Positions 24,509 to 33,006 are shown, counted from the first letter of the stretch. The stretch: DNA of 64,000 nt from Bacteroidota bacterium (GCA_023428695.1 JAEYWY010000026.1:248001-312000), one strand, 5' to 3'. Made by a program: numbers and translations. Notes: generated from the sequence alone by a model not told the origin.

Positions 24509-26974
24509 TCAGAGACTCTCAGCCGTGAATACCCGCTTCACGCGTTCACTTGTATTTGTCAGAATTTCGTAAGGTATCGTGCCGATTGAGTCTGCAACTT
24601 CTTCTATCGGCATTTGTTTTCCGAAGATGATAACTTCATCTCCCTCTTCAGCATCGGTTCCGGTTACGTCAATCATGGTCATGTCCATACAGACGTTTCC
24701 GATTACAGGGACACGCTTGCCTCGCACCAGTACGTGACCGACACCCCTGCTGAAGGCCCGGCTGTAACCATCAGCATAGCCGATTGCAATCGTAGCGATA
24801 GTCCGTGGCTCTGAGACGACACCACGCCGGCCATAACCTACCGTTTCACCTTTTCCGAGCTTTCGAGTCTGTGAAATGACAGTCTTCAGCGTGGCCGCCG
24901 GACGGAGCGACGTGCCGTTTGCATTGGTGGGGTCAACGCCATACAACCCTATGCCTAAGCGTACCATATCGTATTGCAAACCTGGCAGGCGAAGAATACC
25001 GGGGGAATTCAGGAGGTGATACAAGGGTCGGTATCCCAGGTCTTTCGAAAGCAAGTTCGCACATTCCTCGAAGAGTTTCGCCTGTGACTCGGAAAATCCA
25101 TCATGCTGTACTTCATCGGCACCGGCGAGATGACTGAAAATGGATGCGACGCGAATATTCGGGTTGGCGCGCAATATGCCGGCGAGCTCGGTGACATCGG
25201 ACTTGGCAAACCCTAACCGGTGCATTCCTGAGTCGATCTTTACGTGGACGTTACTTGCATCGCCGTTGAGGAAATGAACGAGGCTGCGCAACAACGCGAA
25301 GCTGTATATCTCGGGCTCCAGATTGTGTCGCTGAAGGAGTTCAAATGAGTCCTCCGTGGGATTCATCACCATAATCGGAACAGTGATGTTGTTCTTTCTC
25401 AGTTCAACGCCCTCGTCTGCGTAGGCGACACCAAGATAGTCAACGCGGTGAAACTGAAGCAGGTTTGCAACTTCATTGCTTCCGCTGCCATAGGCAAACG
25501 CCTTCACCATAACCATCACTTTCGTTGATCGATGAAGACGCGACTTTATGAAATTAAGGTTGTGAACTATGGCTCCTAAGTCGATTTCCATCACGGTACC
25601 ATGAATCTTTCGCTGCAGTCTGCCGGTGATTCGTTCGAAACCAAAAACACGGGCACCCTTGATCAAAATGACTTCCTGCGAAAATGAATCCGGGGTCATC
25701 TCCGTCAGGAATGACTCCGTCGTATCGAAGAATTGAGCCTCCGCACCAAATGCTTCCTTATGTGCCGACAACACCGGGCCGATTCCGATGAATCTATCTA
25801 TGCGAAACCGGTTGATGATGTCCGAAATCCTCAGGGCCAGTTGATCCGGAGCGAGCCCCGACTCAAGAATGTCAGACAGAATAACAGTCTTGCGATTCTT
25901 AAGCCTCTGGTGTGAGAGAAATTGTAAGCTGATCTCGAGACCAGCGAGATCGTTATTATAACTGTCGTCGATTATCTGGCATTGGTTCACACCTTCCTTA
26001 AGTTCGAGACGCATAGGGACGCCTTTCAGTGCCATGATCCCGCTACTGATGTCGCCTGCAGAATGGTTTAAGTATAACAGCGTTGCTACACAGTGCAGGC
26101 AATTTTCAATGGAGGCGGAGTCACCGAAAGGAATCTTCAGTGAGAACGTATTACCACCAAATGTCAGTTGATAATCCTCAGCGCGCCGGGAAACACTGAC
26201 ATCGGCATCAGCTGAAAACCCCCAGGAAAACAGCGGGATCCCGCTGGCAGAAAGGTGGGCGAATAATTCCTCCTGATCGCGACAGCAAATCAGACGCTGA
26301 ACGCCGCGGAACAGCTCGAGTTTTTCACCGACTTTTTCCTCGCGCGAAGAAAAACCCTCATCGTGAGCCGGGCCGATATTTGTAAATATTCCGATAGTGG
26401 GTTTAATCACGGCATGAAGTTTTCGCATTTCATCCGGCCTCGAAACACCAGCCTCAAACACGCCTATTGTGTGTTGTTGCGACATCTTCCACACAGACAA
26501 CGGTACGCCTACCTGCGAGTTGTAGCTCCCGGGATTTTTGACGACAACATCACGTCGTGAAAGGAGCTGGTAGAGCCATTCTTTGATGATCGTTTTCCCA
26601 TTGCTGCCTGTGATGCCAATTACGGGTATGTCAAAGTGCGCCCGGTGATGAGACGCAATTTTCTGCAATGCATCGATCGCGCTTGTTACGAGCAGAAAAT
26701 TTCCTTCGGCGTATCCGGGCCATTCCGGCGAGTCATACTCAACCACGAAATGCCGTATTCCCTGTTGGTAAACGTCAGCGATAAAACGATGTCCGTCATG
26801 GCGTTCGCCACGAACAGCAAAGAAGACACGACCCGGTAAAGCAGTGGTCTTGCGGCTATCCAGGATCAACTCGAGAACTTGCGCTCCGGGTGAATGCGCT
26901 GCTATCAGTCGCCCCCCACAAATTTCCGGGAGGTCGCTGAACCGGATCTTAGTGTTAGAAGAGTTTTGATCCAT
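24509..26974 (-). CDS. murF-alr: Bifunctional MurF ligase and alanine racemase
   Basis: An 821-residue fusion. Residues about 1-450 are MurF, which adds D-Ala-D-Ala to UDP-MurNAc-tripeptide: P-loop GITGSNGKTIIKEW, FTNIGPAHDEGF, and a LKGVPMRLE-type turn. Residues about 460-821 are a fold-type III PLP racemase that supplies D-Ala: the PLP lysine in VMVKAFAYGSG, HLAGADE, and the catalytic tyrosine in VGYGRRG. The fusion couples D-Ala production with its use and is known in Bacteroidota. The start ATG overlaps the CsaA-like gene by 20 bases. Confidence 0.93.
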   Translation of the reverse strand: MDQNSSNTKIRFSDLPEICGGRLIAAHSPGAQVLELILDSRKTTALPGRVFFAVRGERHDGHRFIADVYQQGIRHFVVEYDSPEWPGYAEGNFLLVTSAIDALQKIASHHRAHFDIPVIGITGSNGKTIIKEWLYQLLSRRDVVVKNPGSYNSQVGVPLSVWKMSQQHTIGVFEAGVSRPDEMRKLHAVIKPTIGIFTNIGPAHDEGFSSREEKVGEKLELFRGVQRLICCRDQEELFAHLSASGIPLFSWGFSADADVSVSRRAEDYQLTFGGNTFSLKIPFGDSASIENCLHCVATLLYLNHSAGDISSGIMALKGVPMRLELKEGVNQCQIIDDSYNNDLAGLEISLQFLSHQRLKNRKTVILSDILESGLAPDQLALRISDIINRFRIDRFIGIGPVLSAHKEAFGAEAQFFDTTESFLTEMTPDSFSQEVILIKGARVFGFERITGRLQRKIHGTVMEIDLGAIVHNLNFIKSRLHRSTKVMVMVKAFAYGSGSNEVANLLQFHRVDYLGVAYADEGVELRKNNITVPIMVMNPTEDSFELLQRHNLEPEIYSFALLRSLVHFLNGDASNVHVKIDSGMHRLGFAKSDVTELAGILRANPNIRVASIFSHLAGADEVQHDGFSESQAKLFEECANLLSKDLGYRPLYHLLNSPGILRLPGLQYDMVRLGIGLYGVDPTNANGTSLRPAATLKTVISQTRKLGKGETVGYGRRGVVSEPRTIATIAIGYADGYSRAFSRGVGHVLVRGKRVPVIGNVCMDMTMIDVTGTDAEEGDEVIIFGKQMPIEEVADSIGTIPYEILTNTSERVKRVFTAESL

Positions 26975-27284
26975 TGGGAACAGGTTTGTCGATCGTGCTT
27001 AAGATCACGTCACCATTTTCATCGGGAAAGCCGGTGACAAGCACTTCAGATGTAAATCCGGCTATCCGTTTTGACGGGAAATTAACAACACAGATTACTT
27101 GCTTGCCGGGCAACGTTTCTGCGGAGTAATGCACAGTAATCTGCGCACTGGACGGCTTTATCCCCAGCGGTCCAAGGTCGATCCATAACCGGAACGCCGG
27201 CTTGCGCGCTTCGGGGAATGCCTCCGCACGGATAATCGTCCCGGCCCGGAGGTCAACCCTGGCAAAATCATCCCAAGTGATCAT
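26955..27284 (-). CDS. csaA: CsaA-like tRNA-binding-domain protein
   Basis: A 109-residue OB-fold protein of the CsaA/Trbp111 type, with FARVDLRAGTIIRAEAFPEARKPAFRLWIDLG at the start, the ITVHYS strand, VICVVNFPSKRIAGFTSEVLVTGF and a short IDKPVPNGSKLF end. These proteins form dimers that bind the elbow of tRNA; CsaA was also described as a secretion chaperone. Its last 20 bases overlap murF-alr. The two lie in one transcript, with a 164-base intergenic region upstream. Confidence 0.88.
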   Translation of the reverse strand: MITWDDFARVDLRAGTIIRAEAFPEARKPAFRLWIDLGPLGIKPSSAQITVHYSAETLPGKQVICVVNFPSKRIAGFTSEVLVTGFPDENGDVILSTIDKPVPNGSKLF

Positions 27285-27374
27285 AAAAACCGGATTTTTC
27301 GCACTATTCCAAGCAATGCAAGTTTCGTTTTAACGCCGCTTGTCCATCACTTGTGTTGTTAAAAAAGTGTTAAT

Positions 27375-27393
27375 AGTACATAAATTGTGTACT
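27375..27393. promoter_or_regulatory. Inverted repeat upstream of a small secreted protein
   Basis: AGTACA, seven bases, TGTACT: 6-bp perfect arms, 55 bases before the ATG at 27449 in a gap shared with the divergent csaA-like gene. It may be an operator. The downstream arm also begins TACTTTTC, one mismatch from a -7 box. Confidence 0.35.
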
Positions 27394-27448
27394 TTTCCGA
27401 AACAAAAAATTTAATTGGGTCGTTTCTTCTCTCACCTGGGCCGCTATC

Positions 27449-27811
27449 ATGAAGAACCTCTTGCGTTTTATTGCTTCCGCCTCCCTCCTTGTCGCCGTCA
27501 ATTCTCTGGCGAATGCGCAGGAATCTGGTAGCCCAAGCTTTGAAAACTATGACACGGAAGAGTTGCGCGAAAGAGACGTAATCCTCACACCCCGCACAGG
27601 TCCCGACAAAAAGCGCCCATCGACCCAAGTACTTCAGCCAAGGGATTCATCAAACACCAAGACATTGCCCTCTCGCAATGTTGTCAGGCAGACACCGGCA
27701 ATTCCCAAAGACGAAAGCAAACCACGGAACCAAACTGACGATTCCATCCTCTCGTTTAACTTCCTTTACTATCTGATTCAGAAGTACAAGATGCAGGACA
27801 TCCTTGAGTGA
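27449..27811 (+). CDS. Small secreted protein of unknown function
   Basis: A 120-residue protein with a signal peptide (MKNLLRFIASASLLVAVNSLANA, cleavage near ANA-QE), a long hydrophilic, Pro/Ser/Arg-rich and probably disordered middle, and an aromatic C-terminus SFNFLYYLIQKYKMQDILE. That ending looks like a conserved helix or an interaction motif. No enzyme motif is present. The next gene is convergent and 41 bases away. The family is not recognised with certainty. Confidence 0.7.
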   Translation: MKNLLRFIASASLLVAVNSLANAQESGSPSFENYDTEELRERDVILTPRTGPDKKRPSTQVLQPRDSSNTKTLPSRNVVRQTPAIPKDESKPRNQTDDSILSFNFLYYLIQKYKMQDILE

Positions 27812-27852
27812 TTGTCCCGTTGAATCTTCTTCCGTAATAACTCTGCCAATCT

Positions 27853-28596
27853 TTACGCCTCCTTGTTGGCGAGGAAGTGTTCAAGGTCTTTCAGATTGAG
27901 AATTCCCTCGTAGTAGGCTTTTCCGAAAATCACGGCAAAAACCCCCATGTCATTCAGGCGTTTGATGTCGTCAATACCCCGGACACCTCCGCTTGCGAGG
28001 ACGCAGAGATCAGGGAATTTTTCGCGTATATCCTGATAGTAGTCGAAAGCTGGTCCCTCAAGGACGCCATCGCGCGAAACGTCAGTAGACTTCACGTATT
28101 TGAGTCCTTTCGTGTAGAAGAACTCGAGGTGATCAAAAAGTGTTAGATGAGATTTGCGTTGCCATCCGCGAAACAGCAATTCTTTCGATTCACGATTTAC
28201 AACGTCGGCGCCGAGCGTCATTTTCTCGCGACCATAGGAAATGATCCATGATGCGAACAATTCAGGATCCGTTACAGCAATACTCGCTGCGGTTATATAG
28301 TCCGCGCCAAATTCAAATGCTTTACTGATGTCGCCGTCAGTGCTGATTCCACCAGTGAAATCAATCTTCAGATCAGTGTGTCCGGAAATCGCTTCGACTA
28401 CGTGCCAGTTTTTCGGCGAGCCTTTTTCGGCTCCGTCGAGGTCAACAAGGTGCACGACTTCGATACCGTGATCTTCGAAACGACGCGCGAGGTCGAGTGG
28501 GTTTTCATCGTATGCCTTCTCGCTGGATGGATCTCCCTTGCGCATTTTCACCACTTTACCCTTACGGATTGCAATAGAAGGAATTACCTGAATCAT
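27853..28596 (-). CDS. hisA: HisA-family isomerase with the first catalytic Asp replaced
   Basis: A 247-residue (beta-alpha)8 barrel of the HisA/HisF/TrpF group. Phosphate-binding elements are clear: LVDLDGAEKG, SGGVRGIDDIKRL, FGKAYYEG, and the second catalytic segment STDVSRDGVLEGP. HisA normally isomerises ProFAR to PRFAR in histidine synthesis using a general-base Asp in the first strand (PAIDL). Here the aligned segment is PSIAI, with Ala at residue 9. The loop FTGGIST also differs from VGGGIR. The second Asp (LGADV) is kept. No other his gene is nearby. It may be a lineage variant of HisA or an enzyme with another substrate. Start ATG 28596; a longer TTG start is unlikely. Confidence 0.8.
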   Translation of the reverse strand: MIQVIPSIAIRKGKVVKMRKGDPSSEKAYDENPLDLARRFEDHGIEVVHLVDLDGAEKGSPKNWHVVEAISGHTDLKIDFTGGISTDGDISKAFEFGADYITAASIAVTDPELFASWIISYGREKMTLGADVVNRESKELLFRGWQRKSHLTLFDHLEFFYTKGLKYVKSTDVSRDGVLEGPAFDYYQDIREKFPDLCVLASGGVRGIDDIKRLNDMGVFAVIFGKAYYEGILNLKDLEHFLANKEA

Positions 28597-28738
28597 AACT
28601 TTCGTCGATCTGAAAGCGAAGGTACTACGCAAAGCTGAAAAAGCCTTGCATGCCCTGAAAAACCCCCAAATTAAAATGGACTTGTTTTTGCAAACTGGCT
28701 AGCCGCAGAATTATGTATTTTAGCACAAAGCACGCAAC

Positions 28739-30310
28739 ATGAGATCGACCGTTTTCAGTATCGCCTGGCTCCTGATATGTCTCCACGCATACGCGCAACA
28801 GCCCGTGAGGCGATTGCCAGGCATAATCAACCACCCTTCGCTGAATCTTTTCGCCCCTTTTATGAGCGCCGACGGGAATGCGATTGTATTTATTTCTGAT
28901 AATGGTCAGGATGGGCAATACGTCGTATCCTATACATCACGCGATACGGACTGGAAAACGCCTGAGGAACTTCCGAAGCACCTGAGCAACCGCCTCATGT
29001 TCACGCGCGGCTATGCACTAAGCGCGGATGGAAAAAAGCTGTATGTGACATCGGCGAAGTCACCGGTTATTGGCGGCTACGACATTTTTGTGTCCGAACT
29101 AAAAGGCAACACCTGGTCAAATCCGGAGAATCTTATGCTCCCAATCAACTCCAGGACTAACGAAGGCTGTCCTTCCATAACACCCGATGGTACGACCATT
29201 TACTTTATGCGATGCGACAAGATGAACACTGAAAAGGCCGAAGGGTGTAAACTGTTTCGTGCATCGAAAAAGCCCAATGGCCAATGGGATGAGCCTGAGG
29301 AGTTGCCGGCTCACATCAATACAGGAAATTCACAAACGCCCCGTATTCTTGCCGACAAGGAAACACTGATTTTCTCTTCTGACAAATTTCCGGGTGGAAA
29401 GGGTGGAATGGATTTGTACCTGACGCGTTTTCTCGACGGAAAGTGGAGCGAACCCCGGCCTCTGGATTTTGTGAACACGGAACGCGATGACCAGTACGTC
29501 TCGGTCAACGCATTGGGCCGTTACATACTCAAGGAAGAACGCGGTGCGCGGAATAACTGGCAGCTCACAGAATTCCTCATTCCGGGTGAGTTCAAACCGA
29601 AAGGCCTGACAAAAGTAATTGGGACAGTACGCAGCCGGGACGGTTCACCTGTGCCGGCGTATATTTCTGCTGTTGATGTCTTTAGCGGCAAACGCGTTCG
29701 TTCGCTGAGGCCGGAATCCGATGGCTCATACTTCTTCTACCTTCCCGAAGGTTCTACCTATGAAATTGCGTTTGATCCGGAAAAGAGTGATCACCTTTTT
29801 CACACCATGCTGCTGGACGTCACAGGCGAAAAAATAAAGCAAATTGAAAAAGTTGATGTAGTGATCGGACCGGCTGCGCCAGGTGATGAGATCAAACTCG
29901 ACATACTCACATTCCAACCGTACACCGCGGCGATCGATGCGGGAACTACGCAGGAATTGAAGCGACTGGCCCGAATGGCCAAAGCAAATGCCCTGCTTGG
30001 ATTTGAGATACAAGTTCTGTTGGAGGGTTACCGTGAATCTTTTGAACAGGGCGATCCCGATCTGAGTGAGGTAATTGAGTTGTCAGATACTTTGCACCTT
30101 ACGGACAGTACCGGTGCCGTTGTAGGTGATACCGTTGTGTATCGGACGATATATCATAATGATCGCACCATAGCAAAAGCACGTGCAATTACAAGCTTTC
30201 TGATTGGCGAAGGCGTCAACAGCGAGCAGTTGACGATGATGGTAAATGCGATTAAGAATGACGAGGTGACACCCGTTACGACGATCAAGGCGAGAATCTA
30301 CACGAAGTAG
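28739..30310 (+). CDS. PD40 beta-propeller protein with OmpA-like C-terminus
   Basis: A 523-residue exported protein with a signal peptide (about 1-20, cleaved near AYA-QQ). Residues about 30-290 hold TolB-like PD40 repeats (FMSADGNAIVFISDNG, ALSADGKKLYVTSAK, ITPDGTTIYFMRCD, ILADKETLIFSSD). Then comes a carboxypeptidase-regulatory-like beta domain (IGTVRSRDGSPVPAYISA, SDGSYFFYLPEGSTYEIAF). The end resembles an OmpA peptidoglycan-binding domain (LTFQPYTAAIDAGTTQELKRLARM ... IAKARAITSFLIGEGVN), but with an inserted segment of about 40 residues and without the usual GHTD motif. Such proteins (PorE-like) link outer-membrane machines to peptidoglycan in this phylum. Confidence 0.8.
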   Translation: MRSTVFSIAWLLICLHAYAQQPVRRLPGIINHPSLNLFAPFMSADGNAIVFISDNGQDGQYVVSYTSRDTDWKTPEELPKHLSNRLMFTRGYALSADGKKLYVTSAKSPVIGGYDIFVSELKGNTWSNPENLMLPINSRTNEGCPSITPDGTTIYFMRCDKMNTEKAEGCKLFRASKKPNGQWDEPEELPAHINTGNSQTPRILADKETLIFSSDKFPGGKGGMDLYLTRFLDGKWSEPRPLDFVNTERDDQYVSVNALGRYILKEERGARNNWQLTEFLIPGEFKPKGLTKVIGTVRSRDGSPVPAYISAVDVFSGKRVRSLRPESDGSYFFYLPEGSTYEIAFDPEKSDHLFHTMLLDVTGEKIKQIEKVDVVIGPAAPGDEIKLDILTFQPYTAAIDAGTTQELKRLARMAKANALLGFEIQVLLEGYRESFEQGDPDLSEVIELSDTLHLTDSTGAVVGDTVVYRTIYHNDRTIAKARAITSFLIGEGVNSEQLTMMVNAIKNDEVTPVTTIKARIYTK

Positions 30311-30315
30311 TACGC

Positions 30316-30870
30316 TTAGAATGAAAACGGCATTGATACCACAGTGTTGTCCCACATGAACACCATTTCGGCGTCGCCGCCAAGTTTCTCAAATGCAATT
30401 GTGAATTGTTCGAATTCTTTGTCGTGTCGCATCGAGCGGACTTCGACCTGAAGGACGTCCAGGTCGGGATTTCTGTTCGCTTCACCGTCGGAGTTGATCC
30501 CCCACTGTCCAAATTCGCTGTTGAAGATGATGGTCCATGTATCTTCCCTGGGGATTGTCCAAAGGGAGTATTTGCCGCGAGGAAGGCGCTTTCCTTCGAT
30601 CGTCAGTTCCCTGTTCGTTTCAAATGTCGTCGCTTCGTTTGCGCCTGTCCGCCAGACTTTGTTATAAGGGACAAGGCCACCGAAAATTTTCCGGCCTTTT
30701 TTGTACGGGCGATTGTAAAACACGTTGATTTCGAGTTCTCCGGATGAGAATTGGAGGTTGTCTTCCGGACTGCTGGATTTCGTTTGCCGCGTATTGAGCA
30801 GTGAAACACCCCATCCGAGGATAATAAGTATCACAAGGGCAATGCCCACAAAAATCAGGAATCTTCGCAT
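30316..30870 (-). CDS. DUF2911 protein, membrane-anchored
   Basis: A 184-residue protein with an N-terminal membrane helix (FLIFVGIALVILIILGWGVSLL) and a beta-rich exported domain: VFYNRPYKKGRKIFGGLVPYNKVWRTGANEATTF, GKRLPRGKYSLWTIP and TWTIIFNSEFGQWG. These are the signatures of DUF2911, widespread in Bacteroidota and of unknown function. It ends 5 bases from the stop of the convergent PD40 gene. No regulatory site is clear. Confidence 0.85.
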   Translation of the reverse strand: MRRFLIFVGIALVILIILGWGVSLLNTRQTKSSSPEDNLQFSSGELEINVFYNRPYKKGRKIFGGLVPYNKVWRTGANEATTFETNRELTIEGKRLPRGKYSLWTIPREDTWTIIFNSEFGQWGINSDGEANRNPDLDVLQVEVRSMRHDKEFEQFTIAFEKLGGDAEMVFMWDNTVVSMPFSF

Positions 30871-30962
30871 AGGCTTTCTGGACCTAAAAAAACAATTTTC
30901 TTACGCTTCTTGCAAAACTTCCGAGGTTGCGTCTATTTTTACGTTCTCTAAAAGAAATTGTT

Positions 30963-31082
30963 ATGAATTTAGATTGGTGGCCTTTTTGGGTAGTAGTTCT
31001 GTTGTTCCTTCTTGCAATTGCCTCTCCCTGGATTTTTCCGAACAACAAGGTCAGCAAGAATCGTCACGACAACAAATTCTGA
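30963..31082 (+). CDS. Small single-helix membrane protein (39 residues)
   Basis: ATG 30963 to TGA 31080-31082 encodes 39 residues: MNLDWWPFW, a hydrophobic helix of about 20 residues (VVVLLFLLAIASPWIF), and a polar, positively charged tail with NKVSKNRHDNKF. The order of Trp-rich interface, helix and basic cytoplasmic tail is that of a real small membrane protein. It diverges from the DUF2911 gene and is followed by a 7-bp stem-loop at 31096-31112. No family is known to me. Confidence 0.6.
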   Translation: MNLDWWPFWVVVLLFLLAIASPWIFPNNKVSKNRHDNKF

Positions 31083-31095
31083 TACTTTTTGTTGA

Positions 31096-31112
31096 GTCAG
31101 GGCTTCCCTGAC
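31096..31112 (+). terminator. Stem-loop after the small membrane protein gene
   Basis: GTCAGGG, loop CTT, CCCTGAC: a perfect 7-bp stem 13 bases after the stop codon. There is no T-tract, so it may protect the transcript end more than stop transcription. Confidence 0.4.
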
Positions 31113-31174
31113 CCTAACAAGTAAATGCCGGGCTCGAAAACGTTTGCTCGCCATTTTCTTGCTATATTGAACCT

Positions 31175-32416
31175 GTGGGAACGATTCGTCCGATACCGGG
31201 TTTACTTCTTATCTTTTTGCTGTGCACGAGCGCGCGTGTTAATGCTCAGGGGCTGGGCTTTTCCATTACTGGCGGGCGCAAGAAAGTTGAAATTCCAATC
31301 GAGGTTTATAACAACCTTGTCGTCGTGCCGGTCGTTCTGAATGGCACCTTGCCCCTTAAGTTCATCCTCGACACCGGCGTACGTACAGCTATTCTAACCC
31401 AAAAATCATTCAGCGATATTCTCAATCTTGCCTATTCGAGGAAGTACTCGATCACAGGTCCCGGCGGACAAAAAATGGTGGATGCGTATGTTACGAATAA
31501 CGTGTCGCTAACACTCCCCGGCGTCGAAGGCAGGGGTCATGCATTGCTGGTGCTTGATCAGGATTACCTGGAGCTTCGAAACTATCTCGGTACCGACGTA
31601 CATGGTATTCTCGGTTACGAATTATTCAGTCGCTTCATTGTTAAAGTTGATTATGAGAAGCGGTTGCTGACTCTTTATCTGCCCGAGGGATTCAAACTCA
31701 GGCGAAAATTCCAGCGCATACCAATCAAAATCGAAGACACTAAACCATATACCATGGTCCCGTTGGTTCTGCCAGGTGGCGTGCGATTTACCGGAAAACT
31801 CCTCATGGATTCGGGTGCGAGTCACGCGTTGTTACTTGATCCGAAATCCGACGAAAAAATCCAGGTACCTGACAATACCGTCAGCAGCACGATAGGAAGA
31901 GGCCTCGGCGGCGAGATCACAGGCAAGGCCGGGAGAATTGAATCTCTTGCACTCGGAACCTACAAGCTGCATGGTGTAATAACGAACTTCCCTGATCCAA
32001 ACAGTTACAGCGACTCAACGTTGTTCAAGGTATTTCGCAACGGTACCCTTGGGGGCGAAATCCTGAGCAGGTTTACCGTCATATTTGATTTCCCGAGCGA
32101 AATGGTCTATCTGAAAAAGAACCCGGATTTCAAGAAGGAATTTCACTATAATCTCAGCGGGTTGACAGTCAAATCAAAGGGCGCCAAACTGAATGTATTT
32201 GAAGTTACAAGTGTACGTGAAGGCTCCTCTGCCTTTAAAACCGGCATCCGGATCGGAGATGAAATCCTGACAATGAACGGTATTCAACTGGATCAGGTAG
32301 ACCTCAATTATGTTCTTGCTATGCTCAACCGCAAGCCGGGTAAAAAGATCCGGGTGGAAATTCTCCGTGGTGAAGTGAAGATGAAAATGGAGTTTACCCT
32401 GTCTGACCAGATCTGA
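31175..32416 (+). CDS. Secreted aspartyl protease-PDZ protein
   Basis: A 413-residue exported protein. A signal peptide (about 1-25, GLLLIFLLCTSARVNAQ) is followed by two retropepsin-like lobes, each with a catalytic motif: FILDTGVRTAI (Asp66) and LLMDSGASHALL (Asp212), and the IGRGLGGEITGK and LGGEILSRF segments. A PDZ domain (about 325-405, with FKTGIRIGDEILTMNGIQLD) ends the protein. This is the common Bacteroidota layout of aspartyl-protease-family PDZ proteins, probably periplasmic. The start is GTG 31175. Its last 23 bases overlap the convergent receiver-like gene. Confidence 0.88.
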   Translation: MGTIRPIPGLLLIFLLCTSARVNAQGLGFSITGGRKKVEIPIEVYNNLVVVPVVLNGTLPLKFILDTGVRTAILTQKSFSDILNLAYSRKYSITGPGGQKMVDAYVTNNVSLTLPGVEGRGHALLVLDQDYLELRNYLGTDVHGILGYELFSRFIVKVDYEKRLLTLYLPEGFKLRRKFQRIPIKIEDTKPYTMVPLVLPGGVRFTGKLLMDSGASHALLLDPKSDEKIQVPDNTVSSTIGRGLGGEITGKAGRIESLALGTYKLHGVITNFPDPNSYSDSTLFKVFRNGTLGGEILSRFTVIFDFPSEMVYLKKNPDFKKEFHYNLSGLTVKSKGAKLNVFEVTSVREGSSAFKTGIRIGDEILTMNGIQLDQVDLNYVLAMLNRKPGKKIRVEILRGEVKMKMEFTLSDQI

Positions 32417-32900
32417 CTTTTTGTGCTGATTTCCTGAGCCAACCGGCATTTCTCCTATGGGCACGCATCAGCAGATTTTGCGTTCGTTTCATCCGAATCG
32501 CATTGCGTATCGTGCCGTACAACGTGTCAGCCGAAATGTTTTGTTTCAGTAAGTAATCGAGAATACCGGATGCCGGACTTATTTCACGATAGTTGGAATT
32601 TTTCAGGACAGTAATCGGGATATCCCTGGTCTTGCGTTCCGCGGTAAGCGCCTGAACAGTTTCCTCCAACCGCGCCCGTCCAAGGTTGTCGTCAATAAGT
32701 ATGAAGTTTGGCCTGAAGTGCATCAATCGTTCAAGCGTCGACTTTATGTCGAACGCAATCTCAGTAATGATGCGACGCTTCCGAACCTGGCGGAGCTTTT
32801 CAACAACAGTACTCATTTCGATAGGATTGTTCCCTACCAACAAAATGTTCAGCGGTCTTTGTCCTCCGGAAAACAGCGATTTCATATCCCAACTCATCAT
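32394..32900 (-). CDS. Atypical response-regulator receiver-like protein
   Basis: A 168-residue protein with a CheY-like fold: first strand LNILLVGNNP, middle strand FILIDDNLGRARLEE with a candidate phospho-acceptor Asp, ITVLKNSNYR with Lys in the usual place, and DYLLKQNISADTLYGTIRNAI at the end. The acidic pair that normally binds Mg2+ after strand 1 is replaced by NN, so phosphorylation may be lost or altered. The C-terminal 35 residues are basic (RMKRTQNLLMRAHRRNAGWLRK). No kinase gene is near. I use ATG 32900; there is a longer alternative at 32930. Confidence 0.7.
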   Translation of the reverse strand: MMSWDMKSLFSGGQRPLNILLVGNNPIEMSTVVEKLRQVRKRRIITEIAFDIKSTLERLMHFRPNFILIDDNLGRARLEETVQALTAERKTRDIPITVLKNSNYREISPASGILDYLLKQNISADTLYGTIRNAIRMKRTQNLLMRAHRRNAGWLRKSAQKVRSGQTG

Positions 32901-32940
32901 TTCAAAGTATATTAACGTGCTTTGGTGCACAGTGGTAGCA

Positions 32941-32992
32941 GGCTGAGCATAAAAATTATGCCAGCCGGGTACTGCCAGAACTTAACCCGGCT
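32941..32992 (+). promoter_or_regulatory. Two overlapping hairpins in the leader of the flavoprotein gene
   Basis: GCATAA-AAA-TTATGC (32947-32961), enlarged by GGCT/AGCC outside, and AGCCGGGT...ACCCGGCT (32963-32970 with 32985-32992, loop 14). Both use the AGCC at 32963-32966, so the longer forms exclude each other. They lie 15 bases before the ATG at 33007 and could regulate expression of the flavoprotein. Confidence 0.45.
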
Positions 32993-33006
32993 AAAGAAGT
33001 TGCAAA

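Noticed and set aside
26363..26839. Plus-strand frames inside murF-alr
   Set aside because: Shadow frames with Cys/His/Arg-rich unnatural composition.
27853..28596. HisA-like gene as a pseudogene
   Set aside because: The frame is intact and other functional loops are conserved, so decay is unlikely.
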